Made by a program: the position numbers and the translations under genes. Below, piece by piece: positions 39,831 to 48,966 of a stretch of DNA of 64,000 nt (position 1 is its first letter; each line of letters opens with the position of its first letter). Source of the DNA: JAEUQQ01 sp963697285. Its GTDB lineage: Bacteria > Acidobacteriota > Vicinamibacteria > Vicinamibacterales > JAFNAJ01. Below the pieces are notes generated by a model. It saw nothing but the letters and a program-made list of their open reading frames with translations, did not search any database and had not been told where the DNA came from. The stretch covers positions 1-64,000 of the forward strand of contig CAVONI010000003.1 in NCBI GenBank assembly GCA_963697285.1, given 5' to 3'.

Positions 39831-41237
39831 ATGACGCATCGCATCGTCTCATCGGCTCTCATCGGACTCGCGTTCGCTACGGCGTCGGCGCAGCCTGCTC
39901 CCGCGCAGACCGCACGCGAGGCGCAGTCCATCGTCGCACCGGCACCGTGGGCCAGCTACTTCCCGTTCCGCCTGGGTGATTCCTGGACGTACGAGTGGAA
40001 GGTCTCTGGCTCCCTGGCTCCGGCGGGCACATCACTGCGTACGCGGGTCTTCGACGGGACGAACTTCGTCGGAGACGCCGTCGGCTACAAGCTCGTCGGC
40101 GACGACGGCACGTATCACCTGTACACGTTCAGGAAGGGAGTACTGTCGATCCACAGCTCGTTCGAGGCTGGTCGGCTGCTCTACTACGATCCTGCCATCG
40201 TGCTCGCTGCACCCGACATGGCGGTGGGCGTCACGCGCACGGTCTCGCACCCTGACACGCAGCGCACGTGGAAGACCACGATCGTTGGCATCGGACCGAT
40301 GACGACGCCGGCAGGCACGTTCGCGCACGCGCTCGAGATCAGGCTCGAGATGACGTCGGTCGAGTACACCTCGACGGCCACCCACTGGTTCGCGCCGCGC
40401 GTCGGCCTCGTGGCCTACCGGTATGCGCTGCGCGACGGCACGGGCAAGCAGGACCTTCTCGACGTCGACGCCACGCTGAAGTTCGCGCGCCTCGCCGGGA
40501 TCACGGTGAGGACCGCCGACGAGATTGCGCAGCTCGACCTCAAGGATCGGGGCACGGCCGTCGAAGCACCGAAGGGCGACCGCGCCGTGAAGGCGCTCGT
40601 GCAGCGGGCGCTTGCGAACCGCTACACGTGGGACGCCTCGTTTCCCGGCCTCCGCGGCAGCGTCTCGGTCGTCGAACCCGGCAAGGAGCCGGTGACCGGC
40701 CGCTTCGACATCGGCCCCGACTTCTCGGTGACGGTTGACGCTCCAACCGATGCCGCGCGCGCGGCACTGCGCAACGAGCTCAGCTCGTTTGTGACGCAGC
40801 GCAAGCCCGCGGCGCCCGACGATCCGCTGAACGACCTCGCCTTCAGGAAGCGTGAAACGCGGCCGGACGGATCGGTTGCGGTGGTGGCAGACGGGGATCC
40901 CCTCGCAACCGCCTACCTCCTCAGAGGCGATCGCATCGTCGAGATGGGCCGCACGATGGGACGTCTCAGCTACACCGCGCGGGAGCGCGAGGCACTGCAG
41001 ACCGACGACGGCCGCAGCATCAGCGTGGCGTACGACGTGGTCTATGCCTCCACTGACGATCGCCGGGAACTCTCGACCGAGCAGACGCGCGATGCGTATG
41101 TCAGGCTCGGAACGTGGTGGGTTCCCGCAGGTCGTTCGGTGACGCGCCTCGTGGCGGGAGCGCCGGCCGGCGGGCGCACCGTCCAGTTCACGAACGTGCA
41201 GCTCGCCGACGAGCCTCCCGTACCTGCGAGGCAGTAG
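39831..41237 (+). CDS. Secreted two-domain protein, TapB-like plus DUF3386-like (tentative)
   Basis: 468 residues. The signal peptide MTHRIVSSALIGLAFATASA is followed by a cleavable PAPAQ region. Residues about 30-230 form a beta-rich domain (YFPFRLGDSWTYEWKVSG, GTFAHALEIRLEMTS, WFAPRVGLVAYRY), resembling the TapB-type domains that open with a lipoprotein-like WxYxxxxG pattern. From about 255 a second domain (ALANRYTWDASFPGLRGSVS, RETRPDGSVAVVADGD, LGTWWVPAGRSVTRL) recalls DUF3386. The start was set at ATG 39831 because the signal peptide begins there. It follows the TonB receptor, so it may act in the same periplasmic process. Family names are from memory and need a profile search. Confidence 0.55.
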   Translation: MTHRIVSSALIGLAFATASAQPAPAQTAREAQSIVAPAPWASYFPFRLGDSWTYEWKVSGSLAPAGTSLRTRVFDGTNFVGDAVGYKLVGDDGTYHLYTFRKGVLSIHSSFEAGRLLYYDPAIVLAAPDMAVGVTRTVSHPDTQRTWKTTIVGIGPMTTPAGTFAHALEIRLEMTSVEYTSTATHWFAPRVGLVAYRYALRDGTGKQDLLDVDATLKFARLAGITVRTADEIAQLDLKDRGTAVEAPKGDRAVKALVQRALANRYTWDASFPGLRGSVSVVEPGKEPVTGRFDIGPDFSVTVDAPTDAARAALRNELSSFVTQRKPAAPDDPLNDLAFRKRETRPDGSVAVVADGDPLATAYLLRGDRIVEMGRTMGRLSYTAREREALQTDDGRSISVAYDVVYASTDDRRELSTEQTRDAYVRLGTWWVPAGRSVTRLVAGAPAGGRTVQFTNVQLADEPPVPARQ

Positions 41238-41279
41238 CCGTCGAGGTCGGATGCCGGCCGCGATCGGGTATCGTGGCTC

Positions 41280-42230
41280 ATGGATCTGCAAGGGGCGCCG
41301 GTCGTGTCGTTACGGCCGTCCGCCAATCGTCGCGTCGCATGGGCGGCCCTCCTGGTGCTCGCAGCCAGCCTCGCCCTCGCGGCCCAGTCGCCCTCTCGAC
41401 CCGAGCCGGTTGCGTCCTCGCCTGCCGAGTCGGCGCAACTGCTGGCCCGCATCAAGCAGGGCCTCATGCGCGACCGCGAGCTCGAGGTGCAGTACACCTA
41501 TCTCGAGAAGCGCCGCGAGGTGAAGGTCAGCAAGCTGGGCAAGGTCTCGTTGGGCGATGTGCGCACCTTCGAGGTCTATCCCTCGATCGAACCCGGACGG
41601 ACATACAAGCGGCTCGTTGCCGTCAACGACGTTCCGGTGCCCGCCGTCGAACTGGCGCGCCGCGACGCCGCCCACCGGCAGCGCCTCGAGGCCGAAGCGA
41701 AAACGCTGGCGAGCGAGACACCCGCGCAACGCACCGCGCGCGAACGGCGCCGCGCGACGCGCATGGCGCGGCAGCGGCGCGAAGTCGACGAGACCTTCGA
41801 GTCGTTCCGCTACGCGTTCGAGGGACGTGAACAGCTCGATGGACATGCACGCCCGCTGCTGCGCGTCTCGATGAGCCCGCGCAAGGACTTCCGCCCGACC
41901 TCCGACAACGACTTCGCCAAGTACGCGAGGAAGTTCAAGGGCTATGCCTGGGTTGACGAGGCCGACGGGCAGGTCGTGCGCATCCGGCTCGAATCGGTCG
42001 AGCCGCTGAACCTCGGATGGGGCATCATCGGGCGCGTGCACCCTGGCAGCGTCGCGACCTTCGAACGGCGCAAGGTCAACGACGAGGTGTGGCTGCCCTG
42101 GCGGGCGCGTCTCGACGTGACCGGCCGCGCGGCCCTGTTCAGGCGATTCGACATCGAGACAGAAACGGTCTGGTGGGACTACAAGAAGTTCAACGTCGAG
42201 ACGACGGTCACCGACGTGCGCGAACCGTAG
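41280..42230 (+). CDS. Secreted protein of unknown function, acidobacterial type
   Basis: 316 residues. An N-terminal stretch up to about 35 (WAALLVLAASLALAAQSP) is a signal peptide or anchor preceded by a charged leader. Then come a helical region with ELEVQYTYLEKRREVKVSK and a beta-rich C-terminal half (YAWVDEADGQVVRIRLESVE, VWWDYKKFNVETTVTDV). Proteins with the YTYLEKR block and this C-terminus are common hypothetical proteins in Acidobacteria, and the fold resembles LolA-type lipoprotein carriers (recall, not checked). It lies 42 bases after the preceding secreted protein. Confidence 0.55.
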   Translation: MDLQGAPVVSLRPSANRRVAWAALLVLAASLALAAQSPSRPEPVASSPAESAQLLARIKQGLMRDRELEVQYTYLEKRREVKVSKLGKVSLGDVRTFEVYPSIEPGRTYKRLVAVNDVPVPAVELARRDAAHRQRLEAEAKTLASETPAQRTARERRRATRMARQRREVDETFESFRYAFEGREQLDGHARPLLRVSMSPRKDFRPTSDNDFAKYARKFKGYAWVDEADGQVVRIRLESVEPLNLGWGIIGRVHPGSVATFERRKVNDEVWLPWRARLDVTGRAALFRRFDIETETVWWDYKKFNVETTVTDVREP

Positions 42231-42297
42231 AACGTCGTCGGGTCGCGCGGGGCGCGGCCCTTACAGCCGTGCATGCCAGGGCCGGTCGACCCAGGGC

Positions 42298-43635
42298 TCA
42301 GAGGGCGAACGCACCCGGGCCTGCATCGGTCGGGAAGAACACGGCGCGGTCGCCCCTCGCCGGGAACGCCCTGCCGTAGGTTGCGCGCCAGTGCGCCATG
42401 AAGTGGTGCACGTCGGGTCGCGGCACCAGTGCCCAGACGCCGCCGCCGAACCCGGCGCCGAACGACGACGCCGCCACGGCCCCGCATTCGCGGGCCATCC
42501 GCGCAAGGGCAACGGTCTCGGCGACCTGGTTCCCGAGGTGCGACTCGGCGAGTTCCTGGGAACGATCCACGTGCTCGCCGAAAGCCGGGAGATCGCCGCG
42601 CCGCAAGGCATCGGCCGCACCGGGGATGACGACGTGGGCTTCCTCGATGTACTGCCCGACACGGCGCGACCAGTCGGCGCGCTCACTGGCCCCGACCCGC
42701 GCCGCGGAAATCCACGCCAGGAGCAGCCCCGGATCCCCGGCCTGCTGCAGCACGTCGTCGAGGGTGGCCGCCGAGGCGCGCTGCTCGGCGTTCCATTGGG
42801 CGACGACGTCACGCACCATCAGGGGCAGCCGGTTGTAGGCGTCCTTCACGCACCCGATCTTCTCGGCGTGCACACCGCTGACGCCGATCACGAACGTCAG
42901 GTCGGGCGGCAGGGCAATCGTCTGCTCGTGCCTGACCGGGCAGAACGCGTACTGCACCAGCGCCCGGCGCTGTGCGCAGAGGATCGCCGTGTGATCCTGG
43001 CTGCCCCCGGCCGTTCCCACGCCGGCGTCTCCGGCGAGCGACTTGAATGTCTGCCCGTTCTCTAGCGTCGCGGCGTAGGCGGCGACGTCGGCCAGCGTCG
43101 GCATCACCTCGCTGTACCGCGCGTGGTCAACGATGCGCGTGGCATGCGCGACGCCGAGGAAGACGGCCACGATGAGCGCACTCGACGTGCTCATCCCCGC
43201 GGCGCTGGGCACGTCGTTGGCAAAGGCCACGTCGGCGCCGTGCGCGATCTCGGGGAAGTTGCGGACGAGCCTCCGCACGACGGCCCGCGGGTATGTCATC
43301 CACGGGTCGTTCCCCTCGTCGGTGCTGTCGAGCGGCAGGTCGAGCAGGCGCTGGCGCGCGACGTCGACGACCCGGATGATCCGGTCGGCCCGAGGGCGCG
43401 CGACGAGGCAGAAGCCCCGGTCGATCGCCGCCAGCAGACTTCGTCCGCCACAGTAGTCGGTGTGCTTGCCGAGGACCTCGATGCGGCCCGGCACGAACCA
43501 TCGCGAGGCCGGCTGTCCGTCTGCACTCAACGACGCGAGCGCGTCTTCGACGCGCAGGAACATGGCCTCGGCGCGAGCTGCCGCTGCCGGAGCCATCCCC
43601 CGTTCGACGAGGGTCTCTACGAACGGCTGGATCAC
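42298..43635 (-). CDS. GHMP-family sugar kinase, galactokinase-like
   Basis: 445 residues from GTG 43635, overlapping the stop of the upstream nucleotidyltransferase (GTGA). The sugar-binding signature reads PGRIEVLGKHTDYCGG; galactokinases have GEHTDYN, so Lys57 replaces the usual Glu and Cys62 the usual Asn. The phosphate-binding loop is VPSAAGMSTSSALIVAVF (PxxxGLSSSAAxx type). SFGAGFGGGVWALV is the third GHMP motif. It probably phosphorylates a sugar at C1, but the altered signature makes galactose uncertain. Coupled to a sugar-1-phosphate nucleotidyltransferase, this looks like a salvage route to a nucleotide sugar. Confidence 0.8.
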   Translation of the reverse strand: MIQPFVETLVERGMAPAAAARAEAMFLRVEDALASLSADGQPASRWFVPGRIEVLGKHTDYCGGRSLLAAIDRGFCLVARPRADRIIRVVDVARQRLLDLPLDSTDEGNDPWMTYPRAVVRRLVRNFPEIAHGADVAFANDVPSAAGMSTSSALIVAVFLGVAHATRIVDHARYSEVMPTLADVAAYAATLENGQTFKSLAGDAGVGTAGGSQDHTAILCAQRRALVQYAFCPVRHEQTIALPPDLTFVIGVSGVHAEKIGCVKDAYNRLPLMVRDVVAQWNAEQRASAATLDDVLQQAGDPGLLLAWISAARVGASERADWSRRVGQYIEEAHVVIPGAADALRRGDLPAFGEHVDRSQELAESHLGNQVAETVALARMARECGAVAASSFGAGFGGGVWALVPRPDVHHFMAHWRATYGRAFPARGDRAVFFPTDAGPGAFAL

Positions 43636-44444
43636 CAGTGCACCTCGATGCCCGACAGGCGCGCGCGGACGCGCGCGACGTCGGCGCGCGTCGAGAGGTC
43701 GAGCACGGGCAGATCGACGGGGACGGCCGTGAACGAGGCGTGCTGCCGGTCCATGGCGAAGCGCACCGCGTCGGGCAGTTCGAGTTCGCCCCGGGCCGAT
43801 GGCTGGATTGCGGCACACGCGTCGAGGATGGAGGGCGGGAACGCCCAGAGATTCATGCTGACCCTCAGGTCGCGGCGCTCCGTGGCCGCGACCGGAGGCT
43901 TCTCGACGATGGCGAGCAGCGTGCCATCGTCGGCGATGTCGATGAGGGCGAACTGGGCGATCCGGGCCGCATCGATGAGACCATCGGCTATCAGGGCCGC
44001 CGCACTGAAGGCAGCGAGCGCCGGAGCGCCGGCCGTGATGACGGCCTCGAGCGCGCCGCGCGGATAAAGGTTGTCGCCGTTGAGCACGAGGACGTCGGCC
44101 TCGCCAATGAACGCGGACGCCGAGAGCACGGCATCGGCCGTCCCCCTGGGCGCAGCCTGGACGGCACACGTCACCTTGACCCGGGTGGGAACACAGTCTC
44201 GCGCATAGCGGTCACGGACGACCTGGTGCTCGTCGCCGATGACCAGGCACACCTCGGTGATCCCGACGTCGGCGAGCGACCCGATGACGTAGTCGAGGAA
44301 GGGCCGCCCCACGGGCATCAGGACCTTCAGCCCGGCGTCGGCCATCGCGTCCTGCGCCGCATCGAGGCTCGCGGCCGGGTCGTCGCGCCGCATGCGGGTC
44401 CCGAGGCCGCGTGCCAGCACGACCGCTCGCGTGATCCGACTCAC
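43632..44444 (-). CDS. Sugar-1-phosphate nucleotidyltransferase (RmlA/GlmU-like)
   Basis: 270 residues from GTG 44444, with GAGG six bases upstream. The N-terminal nucleotide loop is AVVLARGLGTRMRRD (pattern LxxGxGTRL), then VLMPVGRPFLDYVIGSLADVG. The metal and product site is VLNGDNLYP, with the aspartate of the GDN motif, followed by IVEKPP and SMNLWAF. It lacks a C-terminal left-handed helix. The start overlaps nothing; the stop overlaps the kinase start. The pair would turn a free sugar into NDP-sugar. Confidence 0.82.
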   Translation of the reverse strand: MSRITRAVVLARGLGTRMRRDDPAASLDAAQDAMADAGLKVLMPVGRPFLDYVIGSLADVGITEVCLVIGDEHQVVRDRYARDCVPTRVKVTCAVQAAPRGTADAVLSASAFIGEADVLVLNGDNLYPRGALEAVITAGAPALAAFSAAALIADGLIDAARIAQFALIDIADDGTLLAIVEKPPVAATERRDLRVSMNLWAFPPSILDACAAIQPSARGELELPDAVRFAMDRQHASFTAVPVDLPVLDLSTRADVARVRARLSGIEVHW

Positions 44445-44542
44445 TGTGCCTCGCCCGCCACGTGGGCGAAATGATACAGGAAACACTGACCGCAGGCGTT
44501 CACGGGCCGCCTGCCGGCCGACGCACCGCCCGGGTGAATGCC

Positions 44543-44548
44543 TATAGA
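44543..44548 (+). promoter_or_regulatory. -10-like box upstream of ferritin-like gene
   Basis: TATAGA, in an AT-richer spot within the 161-base divergent gap and 57 bases before ATG 44606. No good -35 at the correct spacing. Weak call. Confidence 0.3.
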
Positions 44549-44605
44549 ATCAAGCGACCGTCGGGATGTTCCCGGCCGAACAATTCCCACAAGGCGAGAC
44601 GAGCC

Positions 44606-45079
44606 ATGCCTATCATCGAAGACAAGAAGAAGCGCAAGGAAATCATCGGGTTGCTGACCCAGGCCTACTGGATGGAGATCGAGACCGTGATGAGCTACAT
44701 CAGCAACTCCGTGAACCTCGACGGCGTGCGCGCCGAGGAGATCAAGAAGAGCCTCGCGGCCGACATCACCGCCGAGATTGGCCACGCCCAGTTGTTCGCA
44801 AAGCGGATCAAGACCCTGTCGGGCGTGGTGCCGGGCAGCTATGACTTCAAGGCCGTGCAGAAGAGCCTGCAACCGCCGGCCGACTCTCGTGATGTCGTCC
44901 ATGTCATCAAAGGCGTCATCGACGCCGAGCAGGGGGCCATCAACCATTACACGAAGGTGGCCAAGGCATGCGACGGTGTCGATTTCGTCACGCAGGACAT
45001 GGTCGTGACCATCCTGGGCGACGAACAGGATCACCTGCGGGAATTCGAGGGCTTCCTCAAGGAGTACGAGTCGAAGTAA
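44606..45079 (+). CDS. Ferritin-like diiron protein (bacterioferritin-type)
   Basis: 157 residues, four-helix bundle. Metal-site residues are suggested by MEIETVMSYI (E24/E26), TAEIGHAQLF (E57, H60), DAEQGAINHY and DEQDHLREFEGF, i.e. two ExxH-type helices as in bacterioferritin/Dps-like domains. Start ATG 44606 has AAGGCGAG upstream. It lies 38 bases before the phosphatase gene on the same strand. Iron storage or peroxide detoxification is expected from the family. Confidence 0.82.
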   Translation: MPIIEDKKKRKEIIGLLTQAYWMEIETVMSYISNSVNLDGVRAEEIKKSLAADITAEIGHAQLFAKRIKTLSGVVPGSYDFKAVQKSLQPPADSRDVVHVIKGVIDAEQGAINHYTKVAKACDGVDFVTQDMVVTILGDEQDHLREFEGFLKEYESK

Positions 45080-45117
45080 CCTCCCTCCTCCCAGGTCTGC
45101 TGGCCGTACCGACGTCG

Positions 45118-47946
45118 ATGCTGACGCGCTTCCTGCCGCTCTCACCCCGCGCTGCGCGCCTGTGGATTGCGCTGCTGGCGGCGGTCACGTTCGGGCTGGC
45201 GATCTCGTTGTTCATCGAGGCGGGATCCACGTCAACCGACGAGAACGTCTTCACGACCCCGCCGTCGGCCGTCTACCTCACAGGCCGCATTCCCGTGACC
45301 CCGAGCCGTGGCACCACCCTGCCGCCGGCCACGGCCGTCGACACGCTGCTGCCGGGCGACATCATCACGGGCATCGATGGCGAGCGCGTGTCGACGTTGG
45401 CCGACTTTCGGGCGCGCCTGTCGGGGCTGGCCCCCGGCTCGCGCGTGACCGTTCGCGCGCGGCGCCCGGCGAGGGCGGCGTTCGTGTCAGGCCAGGCCGA
45501 GGCGCGGGTCCTGGCCACGTCGCCGGTGCGCGACATCAGCCAGGGCGCGCTCGTGATCGGTGTCACGGCGGGTGGGGCGTCCGACCGTGCCGGCATGCAG
45601 GTGGGCGACGTCATCATCCGCATCGCCGGCAAGGGCTTCACGACGATCTTCGAGGCCGACGCGCGCATGCGGAGCGGTGGCGCCGGCCGCGCCTACACCT
45701 ACGACGTGATCCGCGGTGGGCAGGAGGTCAGCCTGCACGTCACGCTGGCCCGGTTCGGGCTCCAGATCCTGGTCTTCGTCGCGATGCTGACGGGCCTCGT
45801 GCTGATGACCTTCGGAACATGGGTCGGCCTCATGCGGCCGCAGTTCCTCGGCGCACGGTGGCTGGCCTACTCGTTGATTCCGTTCGGCTACGCCGTCTCG
45901 ACCCTGTTCGGGGCCCGCGCGCCGCAGGGCGGGCAGTCGGTCGTGCAGACCATCCGCACGCTGACGCTGATCGGGAGCATCCTGTGCGGGCTGGCCGGCC
46001 TGTTCTGGACGGCCGCGCACTTCCCGGTCGCATGGCCGCGGCTGCAGCGCGCGCGCTGGGTGGCGGCGGTGCTGTATGGCCTCGCAGGCGTTGCCTTCGT
46101 CTCGGTCATCGCCGGGCTCAACAACCTCGGCCTCGTCCTGGGCATCGGCGCCATCGTGACGTTCGCGTCGATCACCTACTTCGCCTGGCGGCGGACGCGT
46201 CCGCCCGAGTACGTGCAGATGACGCACGTCAAACGCCTCTTCGCGCGCGTCGGTGCGGGCGCCGGCATCGGGCTGTTCGTCGCGTCGCTCCTGGGCGGGT
46301 TCGCGGGAACGGACGGGGCGATTCAATCCTGGCTCGTGCCGCTCCTGCTCCTCATCCCGGCGTCGCAGCTCTACACGATCGCCAAGTACCGGCTGTTCGA
46401 CCTCGACCTGCGCGTCAGGCGCAACGTCCAGTATTCGTTGATGTCGCTGGGGTGGGGAGCGGCCACGATCGCGATGCTGATCGTGATCCTGTCGATGCTG
46501 CCGCGGCTGTCGCTGCCGATGCCGTCGGTCCGGATGACGTCGAGTTCGATCGAGTTCGATGACGCCACGGCCGATGCCGCCTCGCACGCCGCCGCCGAGA
46601 AGGGGATGCTGATGGTCATCGCCATCATCGCCGCCTTTGGCCTGCGCAGCGCCGGGATCAGTGGCCAGCGCTGGCTGGCGGCACGTTTCGATCGTGGTGA
46701 GTACGACTACCGGCGCGCCTCGCAACTCGTCGGCGAAGCAATGACGACGCGACTCGATCTCGAGGGCCTGGCCGACGGAGTGGTCGAGACGCTCACGACG
46801 CTCATGGCGGTGAAGCGGGCCGCTGTGTTTTTCGCGCACGGGGGCCGCGTGCACTGGAGGCGGACAGCCGACGGGTTCGACGCCGATGGTTGGGACGCGT
46901 TCTGTGCGACGACCTCGCCCGACCTGCTGAGTGAACTGCAGCACTCGCGACGCACGCTGCGCGCCGACTACGCATCGCCGCGGCTCCGGCGGGCACTCGA
47001 AGCCATCCAGCTCGAGGTGATCTACCCCATTCGCGCGAACGACGCGCTGGTGGGCGCCCTTCTCGTCGGCGAGAAGCGCTCCGAGAGCCCGTTCCACGCC
47101 GCCGATTTCGAGTTCCTGGCGGCGATCGGCCAGCAGGTGGCGCCAGCCGTCGAGAACGCCTTCCTGTACGAGGACCTGCGCGGACAGGAGCGCCTGCGCC
47201 ACGAGTTGCAGATTGCGCGTCAGATCCAGATGCAGTCGCTGCCGCAGGACATCCCGCAGGTCACCGGGCTCGACATCGCCGGGTCGTCGGTGCCCGCCTT
47301 CGAGGTAGGGGGCGACTACTTCGACTACCTGAACGGGCGCCCCAACCACTTCACCGTGATGGTGGGTGACGTGAGCGGCAAGGGCACGTCGGCCGCGCTG
47401 TACATGTCGAAGCTGCAGGGGATCGTGCGATCGCTCCACGACTTCGACCTTGGGCCGACCGAGTTGTTCGTCCGCACGAACCTCCTGCTGGGCCGCGACA
47501 TGGAACGGCGATCGTTCGTGACGGCCCTCGGCGGCTTCTTCGACACCGCGGCGCGCACGCTCGTCATCGCGCGCGCCGGGCACCTGCCGCTGTTCCACTA
47601 CTCCCGGCAGACCGGCACGATCGATCGCATCCTCCCGCGCGGCCTGGGCTTCGGCCTCTCGACGCGCCCGCTCTTCGAACGCGAACTCGAGGAGCAGCGG
47701 CGACCGTACAGCTCAGGCGACGTGTTCCTCTTCGTCACCGATGGGATCACCGAGTGCCAGGACGCCGACGGCGACCTCTTCGGCGAGGAGCGCCTCGAAG
47801 CCCTGCTGCGCTCCGCGGCGGGAGCCGGATCAACGGCCGAAGAGATCCGCGTGCGGATCACGCGCGCCGTGCGTGACTTCTCGGCCACGCCCGACGAGCC
47901 GTTCGACGATCAGACCATCGTGGTGGTCAGGGCCACCGACGTGTAG
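45118..47946 (+). CDS. PDZ-GAF-PP2C (SpoIIE-type) serine phosphatase with membrane anchor
   Basis: 942 residues. A first membrane helix (LWIALLAAVTFGLAISLF) leads to an outside-facing region with one or two PDZ-like domains (TLLPGDIITGIDGERVST and GASDRAGMQVGDVIIRIAG). Then about eight membrane helices (215-460), a GAF domain (about 560-700) and a PP2C/SpoIIE phosphatase (about 715-940). The metal sites are visible in VGGDYFDYL and MVGDVSGKGTSAALYMS, and VTDGITECQD, DDQTIVVV closes the fold. Such proteins dephosphorylate anti-sigma-factor antagonists in partner-switching; no partner is next door. Start set at ATG 45118, before the first helix. Confidence 0.85.
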   Translation: MLTRFLPLSPRAARLWIALLAAVTFGLAISLFIEAGSTSTDENVFTTPPSAVYLTGRIPVTPSRGTTLPPATAVDTLLPGDIITGIDGERVSTLADFRARLSGLAPGSRVTVRARRPARAAFVSGQAEARVLATSPVRDISQGALVIGVTAGGASDRAGMQVGDVIIRIAGKGFTTIFEADARMRSGGAGRAYTYDVIRGGQEVSLHVTLARFGLQILVFVAMLTGLVLMTFGTWVGLMRPQFLGARWLAYSLIPFGYAVSTLFGARAPQGGQSVVQTIRTLTLIGSILCGLAGLFWTAAHFPVAWPRLQRARWVAAVLYGLAGVAFVSVIAGLNNLGLVLGIGAIVTFASITYFAWRRTRPPEYVQMTHVKRLFARVGAGAGIGLFVASLLGGFAGTDGAIQSWLVPLLLLIPASQLYTIAKYRLFDLDLRVRRNVQYSLMSLGWGAATIAMLIVILSMLPRLSLPMPSVRMTSSSIEFDDATADAASHAAAEKGMLMVIAIIAAFGLRSAGISGQRWLAARFDRGEYDYRRASQLVGEAMTTRLDLEGLADGVVETLTTLMAVKRAAVFFAHGGRVHWRRTADGFDADGWDAFCATTSPDLLSELQHSRRTLRADYASPRLRRALEAIQLEVIYPIRANDALVGALLVGEKRSESPFHAADFEFLAAIGQQVAPAVENAFLYEDLRGQERLRHELQIARQIQMQSLPQDIPQVTGLDIAGSSVPAFEVGGDYFDYLNGRPNHFTVMVGDVSGKGTSAALYMSKLQGIVRSLHDFDLGPTELFVRTNLLLGRDMERRSFVTALGGFFDTAARTLVIARAGHLPLFHYSRQTGTIDRILPRGLGFGLSTRPLFERELEEQRRPYSSGDVFLFVTDGITECQDADGDLFGEERLEALLRSAAGAGSTAEEIRVRITRAVRDFSATPDEPFDDQTIVVVRATDV

Positions 47947-47981
47947 CCGGCGCGCCGCGCACGCAGGCGCACAGGCATGTG

Positions 47982-48009
47982 GCAGGGGCACCGACTCGGG
48001 TGCCCCTGC
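47982..48009. terminator. Perfect 11-bp hairpin between convergent genes
   Basis: GCAGGGGCACC / GGTGCCCCTGC with loop GACTCG, in the 100-base gap between the phosphatase and the SPFH gene, which end facing each other. An ideal bidirectional terminator stem; no U-tract. Confidence 0.65.
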
Positions 48010-48046
48010 GGTGGATGTGTCGCCACGGTCGCCGGGCGGCTGGCGC

Positions 48047-48964
48047 TCAGGCGCGCGGCTTGCCCGCGAGCTGCATGGCGAGCGTGATCATCGATCCCAC
48101 GTCGGCCACGTTGGCCGGCAGCACGACCGTGTTGCTGGTCTTCGCGATCTGGCCGAACTCGCGGATGTACTGCTCGGCGACGCGCAGTTGCACGGCCTCC
48201 ATGCCGCCGGGCATCTGGATGGTCTCGGCGACCTTGCGGATACCCTCGGCCGTGGCGTCGGCGATGGCCTTGATCTCGGAGGCCTTGCCCTCGGCCTCGT
48301 TGATCTGCTGCTGCCGCTTCGCCTCTGACGCCTTGATGACTTCCTGCTTGGCGCCATCGGCGGTGTTGATCGCCGCGTCGCGCTCGCCTTCCGACTTCAG
48401 GATGACCGCGCGCTTCTCGCGCTCGGCGCGCATCTGCTTCTCCATCGCGGCCAGCACGTCTGACGGCGGCGTGATGTTCTTGATCTCGTACCGCAGCACC
48501 TTCACGCCCCACGGTTCAGAGGCCTTGTCGAGCTCGCTGACGACCGCGGTGTTGATGTTCGTCCGTTCCTCGAAGGTCTTGTCGAGATCGATCTTGCCGA
48601 TCTCGCTGCGGAGCGTCGTCTGCGCGAGCTGCGAGATGGCGAAGTTGAAATCCGAGATGCCGTACGACGCGCGCTCGGCATTCATCACCTTCAGGTACAG
48701 CACGCCGTCCACGCCGACCTGCACGTTGTCGCGCGTGATGCAGACCTGCGCCGGGATGTCGATGGCCTGCTCCTTCAGCGAGTAGCGGTAGCGGACCACG
48801 TCGACGAACGGCGTCAGGACATGGAACCCCGCGTCGAGCGTACTCGCGTAGCGCCCCAGCCGCTCGACCACGAATGCACTCTGCTGCGGAACGACGATGG
48901 CCGTGCGGCTCAGGATGATCAGGGCGAGCACGGCGAGGAACACGAACACTACGAGCAGTTCCAT
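48047..48964 (-). CDS. SPFH/Band 7 membrane protein (QmcA/stomatin-like)
   Basis: 305 residues. An N-terminal hydrophobic helix (ELLVVFVFLAVLALIILS) is followed by the SPFH domain (VVPQQSAFVVERLGRYAST, RDNVQVGVDGVLYLKV) and a long helical coil rich in A, E and K (AEREKRAVILKSEGERDAAI, EAKRQQQINEAEGKASEIKA). The ending is VGSMITLAMQLAG. AAGGAG lies 10 bases before ATG 48964. It is encoded directly after an NfeD-family gene. SPFH and NfeD pairs organise membrane microdomains and are proteolysis partners in several bacteria. Confidence 0.92.
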   Translation of the reverse strand: MELLVVFVFLAVLALIILSRTAIVVPQQSAFVVERLGRYASTLDAGFHVLTPFVDVVRYRYSLKEQAIDIPAQVCITRDNVQVGVDGVLYLKVMNAERASYGISDFNFAISQLAQTTLRSEIGKIDLDKTFEERTNINTAVVSELDKASEPWGVKVLRYEIKNITPPSDVLAAMEKQMRAEREKRAVILKSEGERDAAINTADGAKQEVIKASEAKRQQQINEAEGKASEIKAIADATAEGIRKVAETIQMPGGMEAVQLRVAEQYIREFGQIAKTSNTVVLPANVADVGSMITLAMQLAGKPRA

Positions 48965-48966
48965 GG

